7,983 nucleotides of DNA from JBLHUT01 sp047629975. GTDB lineage: Bacteria; Pseudomonadota; Alphaproteobacteria; Rhodobacterales; Rhodobacteraceae. Shown piece after piece: positions 6,468 through 7,983 of the stretch. Numbering within the stretch: the stretch's first letter is position 1; the number at the start of each line of letters is the position of its first letter. The notes under the pieces were generated by a model. It ran no database searches. It worked only from the letters and a program-made list of their open reading frames with translations, and was not told the DNA's origin. Both the position numbers and the translations under genes were made by a program. The stretch is taken from positions 1-7,983 of the forward strand of contig JBLHUT010000170.1 of NCBI GenBank assembly GCA_047629975.1. Direction: 5' to 3'.

Positions 6468-7628
6468 TCAATCAGACCGGCAAAAAACTGCAAGGAATAA
6501 TCCATCACCGCCGCTCAATGGGCCGGTTTTATGCTCGGATTCCAGCGACCAGCCCGCATGCCTTTCCAGGAAGGCCGCAACCTGTGCCGTATTTTCTGCA
6601 TCCAGAATCGAGCAGGTGACATAGGCAAGCCTGCGCCCTGACAGCATTTGAGCGGCATCTAGTATAGCGGCCTGAATATCGCACAATTCCGCGAGCCGTT
6701 CCGGAGTAAGCCCCCATTTTGCCTCGGGCTGGCGCCGCCACGCACCACTGCCGGAACACGGAACATCGGCAAGCACAAGGTCGTAGGGCGCATTTTCCCG
6801 CACACCCTGCCCGTCGAGAATCCGCACCACCAGATTTGCCCGTGCCGCCCGCGCCGGCAGGTCCTTCATGCGCGCGGGATCGCTATCATGCGCGAAAAAC
6901 GCCGCATCCACCCGTCCGCCCAGCGCAAGCGACTTGCCACCACCCCCCGCACAATAATCAAGCACACGGTCGCCTTTACTCACCGGAATATGGTCCGAGA
7001 TCATTTGCGAGCCTGCGTCCTGCACTTCGATCATCCCTTCGAGATACGCGTCGCTCTGGGCAACCTTGCGAGGGGCATCGATCACCTCGAGGGCTGTGGG
7101 GGACAGCGGATGCGCCTGTGTCGGCACCCCCGCCTGCGCCAGCAAAGCCTGCGCCGAAGCAACATCGCCCTTTTTAAGGTTCACCCTTAAAAACAACGGT
7201 GCCCGCTGCCGCAGCGCCATCATTATCGGGGCAAAGTCATCTTGCAAAGACGCCTGCAATTGCGGCGCAAGCCAGTCAGGACAGTCCAGCGCCTCCAACC
7301 CGTGGGCCGCGCCGCCCGCCTCTTGCTCGTCTGCGCTCAACGGAGCCGCACTGTAGCCTTCGCCGGTGAACAACTGCTCCGGCGAAAGACCTGCCGCACG
7401 CACAAACCCGATCATCAAACCGCGCCCCGTCAGACCGCCTCCCAATGCCGCAAACGACTGCCTGCACCGCAGGGCATCGAACACGTGATCCCTGATCGCC
7501 GCACGGTCTTTTGACCCCGCAAAACGATGCCCCCGGGCCCAGCTCGTCAACACCCGCTCGGCGGGTTGATCCAACAGGATATCGTCCAGAATCTCTATCG
7601 CGGCGGCAATCCGCGCGGCCGGGGTCAT
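6468..7628 (-). CDS. RsmB/NOP-family RNA (cytosine-5) methyltransferase
   Basis: SAM-dependent enzyme that forms 5-methylcytosine in RNA, probably rRNA, in the cytoplasm. The product is 386 residues. The first 60 or so resemble the NusB-like N-terminal region of RsmB (ARIAAAIEILDDILLDQPAE; then DRAAIRDHVFDALR). The methyltransferase domain includes EVQDAGSQ (201-208), motif I DYCAGGGGKSLAL (224-236), motif IV ADVPCSGSG with C291, and motif VI YVTCS with C339. C291 and C339 are the two cysteines of the m5C mechanism: one attacks the base and the other helps release the product. The protein is shorter than E. coli RsmB (about 430 residues), and alphaproteobacteria often carry several paralogues, so C967 of 16S rRNA is not assured as target and no symbol is given. 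The ATG at 7628 has a modest AGGTG 5 bases upstream. cckA follows after 28-31 bases, suggesting one operon. The family call is firm; the substrate is unknown. Confidence 0.9.
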   Translation of the reverse strand: MTPAARIAAAIEILDDILLDQPAERVLTSWARGHRFAGSKDRAAIRDHVFDALRCRQSFAALGGGLTGRGLMIGFVRAAGLSPEQLFTGEGYSAAPLSADEQEAGGAAHGLEALDCPDWLAPQLQASLQDDFAPIMMALRQRAPLFLRVNLKKGDVASAQALLAQAGVPTQAHPLSPTALEVIDAPRKVAQSDAYLEGMIEVQDAGSQMISDHIPVSKGDRVLDYCAGGGGKSLALGGRVDAAFFAHDSDPARMKDLPARAARANLVVRILDGQGVRENAPYDLVLADVPCSGSGAWRRQPEAKWGLTPERLAELCDIQAAILDAAQMLSGRRLAYVTCSILDAENTAQVAAFLERHAGWSLESEHKTGPLSGGDGLFLAVFCRSD

Positions 7629-7747
7629 CCGCGCACCTGCGGCGCGCCAACCGGTATGCGGCTACTGAACATCGAAACCTGGGAAGTGGAGTGAAACATG
7701 TGATCCGCCATTTGTTAGTCATCAGCCGACCCGGCCTTGCCCGCCTG

Positions 7748-7776
7748 ACCGTATCCGCATGTCGCCGCAATCGCAA
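7748..7776 (-). promoter_or_regulatory. Candidate promoter for the methyltransferase-cckA operon
   Basis: On the minus strand a -35-like TTGCGA (7776-7771) is followed after exactly 17 bases by a -10-like TACGGT (7753-7748). The start codon is about 120 bases downstream. Spacing is ideal, but the -10 matches the consensus only partly, which is common in GC-rich alphaproteobacteria. It is the best candidate found by eye for transcription into the operon. Confidence 0.3.
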
Positions 7777-7830
7777 ACACCCCGGCCACAACCGAGTGGT
7801 CGCGCGAAAGACACAAGGATCAAAGCACCC

Positions 7831-7854
7831 TTTCCGGCGCGCTTTCCGGCGCGC
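7831..7854. repeat. 12-bp tandem duplication
   Basis: TTTCCGGCGCGC occurs twice head to tail with no mismatch (7831-7842 and 7843-7854). A further GC and then the G run follow directly. The unit contains the alternating GCGCGC core. It is non-coding as far as can be seen and probably arose by replication slippage. Confidence 0.85.
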
Positions 7855-7856
7855 GC

Positions 7857-7867
7857 GGGGGGGGGGG
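7857..7867. repeat. Homopolymer of 11 G
   Basis: Eleven consecutive G on the plus strand (C on the minus), next to the 12-bp tandem duplication and about 230 bases upstream of the methyltransferase start. A tract of this length is prone to slipped-strand change in length and also to sequencing error, so the exact count should be treated with caution. Confidence 0.85.
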
Positions 7868-7983
7868 CAATTAAAAGCAAAGCGACAAATCAAAATCACG
7901 CGGCGCAAACGGCGAATGCGGGCGGGCGTGATGTCAACGCGCGGGGTTGCCCGCCAACCGACCCGCCCGCTCCCCGCGATTTC

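Larger units (their letters stand above)
7629..7983. other. Gene-free leader region upstream of the methyltransferase
   Basis: No convincing gene lies in these 355 bases. The minus strand has one frame open from the window edge, but its translation is arginine- and cysteine-rich low-complexity sequence with no family resemblance, and it continues as a shadow inside the methyltransferase gene. The stretch holds a candidate promoter, a 12-bp tandem duplication, an 11-G run and a short stem (GGTTG/CAACC, 7945-7959). A plus-strand frame from ATG 7916 stays open to the edge, but only about 68 bases are visible, too few to judge. Confidence 0.55.

Noticed and set aside
7276..7908. Minus-strand open frame of about 210 codons from a TTG start, running into the methyltransferase gene
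   Set aside because: It overlaps more than 350 bases of the methyltransferase in another frame, is arginine-rich and low in complexity, runs through the homopolymer and has no recognisable domain.
7916..7983. Possible start of a divergent plus-strand gene (ATG at 7916, open to the edge)
   Set aside because: Only about 22 codons are visible, the ribosome site is weak and the peptide is not recognisable; the window ends too soon to support it.
1..7983. Search for tRNA/rRNA genes, CRISPR arrays, insertion sequences, prophage or defence genes
   Set aside because: Nothing of this kind was seen; the window is filled by four ordinary core genes and short regulatory gaps.

Overview
The window is core chromosome of an alphaproteobacterium, most likely from the Rhodobacterales (Roseobacter group). 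Three things support this: the protein sequences themselves, a CckA-type hybrid kinase (an alphaproteobacterial cell-cycle regulator), and a GTTC-N7-GTTC LexA box, the SOS operator form typical of this class. All four genes lie on the minus strand, so transcription runs from the right edge to the left edge.

Layout in transcription order. 7983-7629 is non-coding DNA with a candidate promoter, a 12-bp tandem duplication and an 11-G run. 7628-6468 is an RsmB/NOP-family RNA cytosine-5 methyltransferase. After 28 bases comes cckA (6436-3995), a membrane-bound hybrid histidine kinase with PAS-like sensing regions and a C-terminal receiver; the spacing suggests co-transcription. A 198-base gap then holds the recA control region with its LexA box and ribosome binding site. 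recA (3796-2723) is intact and ends in a strong intrinsic terminator. A 175-base gap carries two dyad elements and leads into alaS (2547 to the left edge), open for 849 codons and lacking only its last few dozen residues.

The genes cover four core functions: RNA modification, cell-cycle phosphorelay, DNA repair/SOS and tRNA charging. The recA LexA box and terminator make recA an independently controlled unit between cckA and alaS. There is no sign of a mobile element, CRISPR array, RNA gene or accessory system. The points most worth a second look are regulatory: a perfect TTAA-N7-TTAA match to the CtrA box over codons 2-6 of cckA, a GTTC direct repeat with non-standard spacing over the cckA ribosome binding site, and a perfect palindrome just upstream of alaS.
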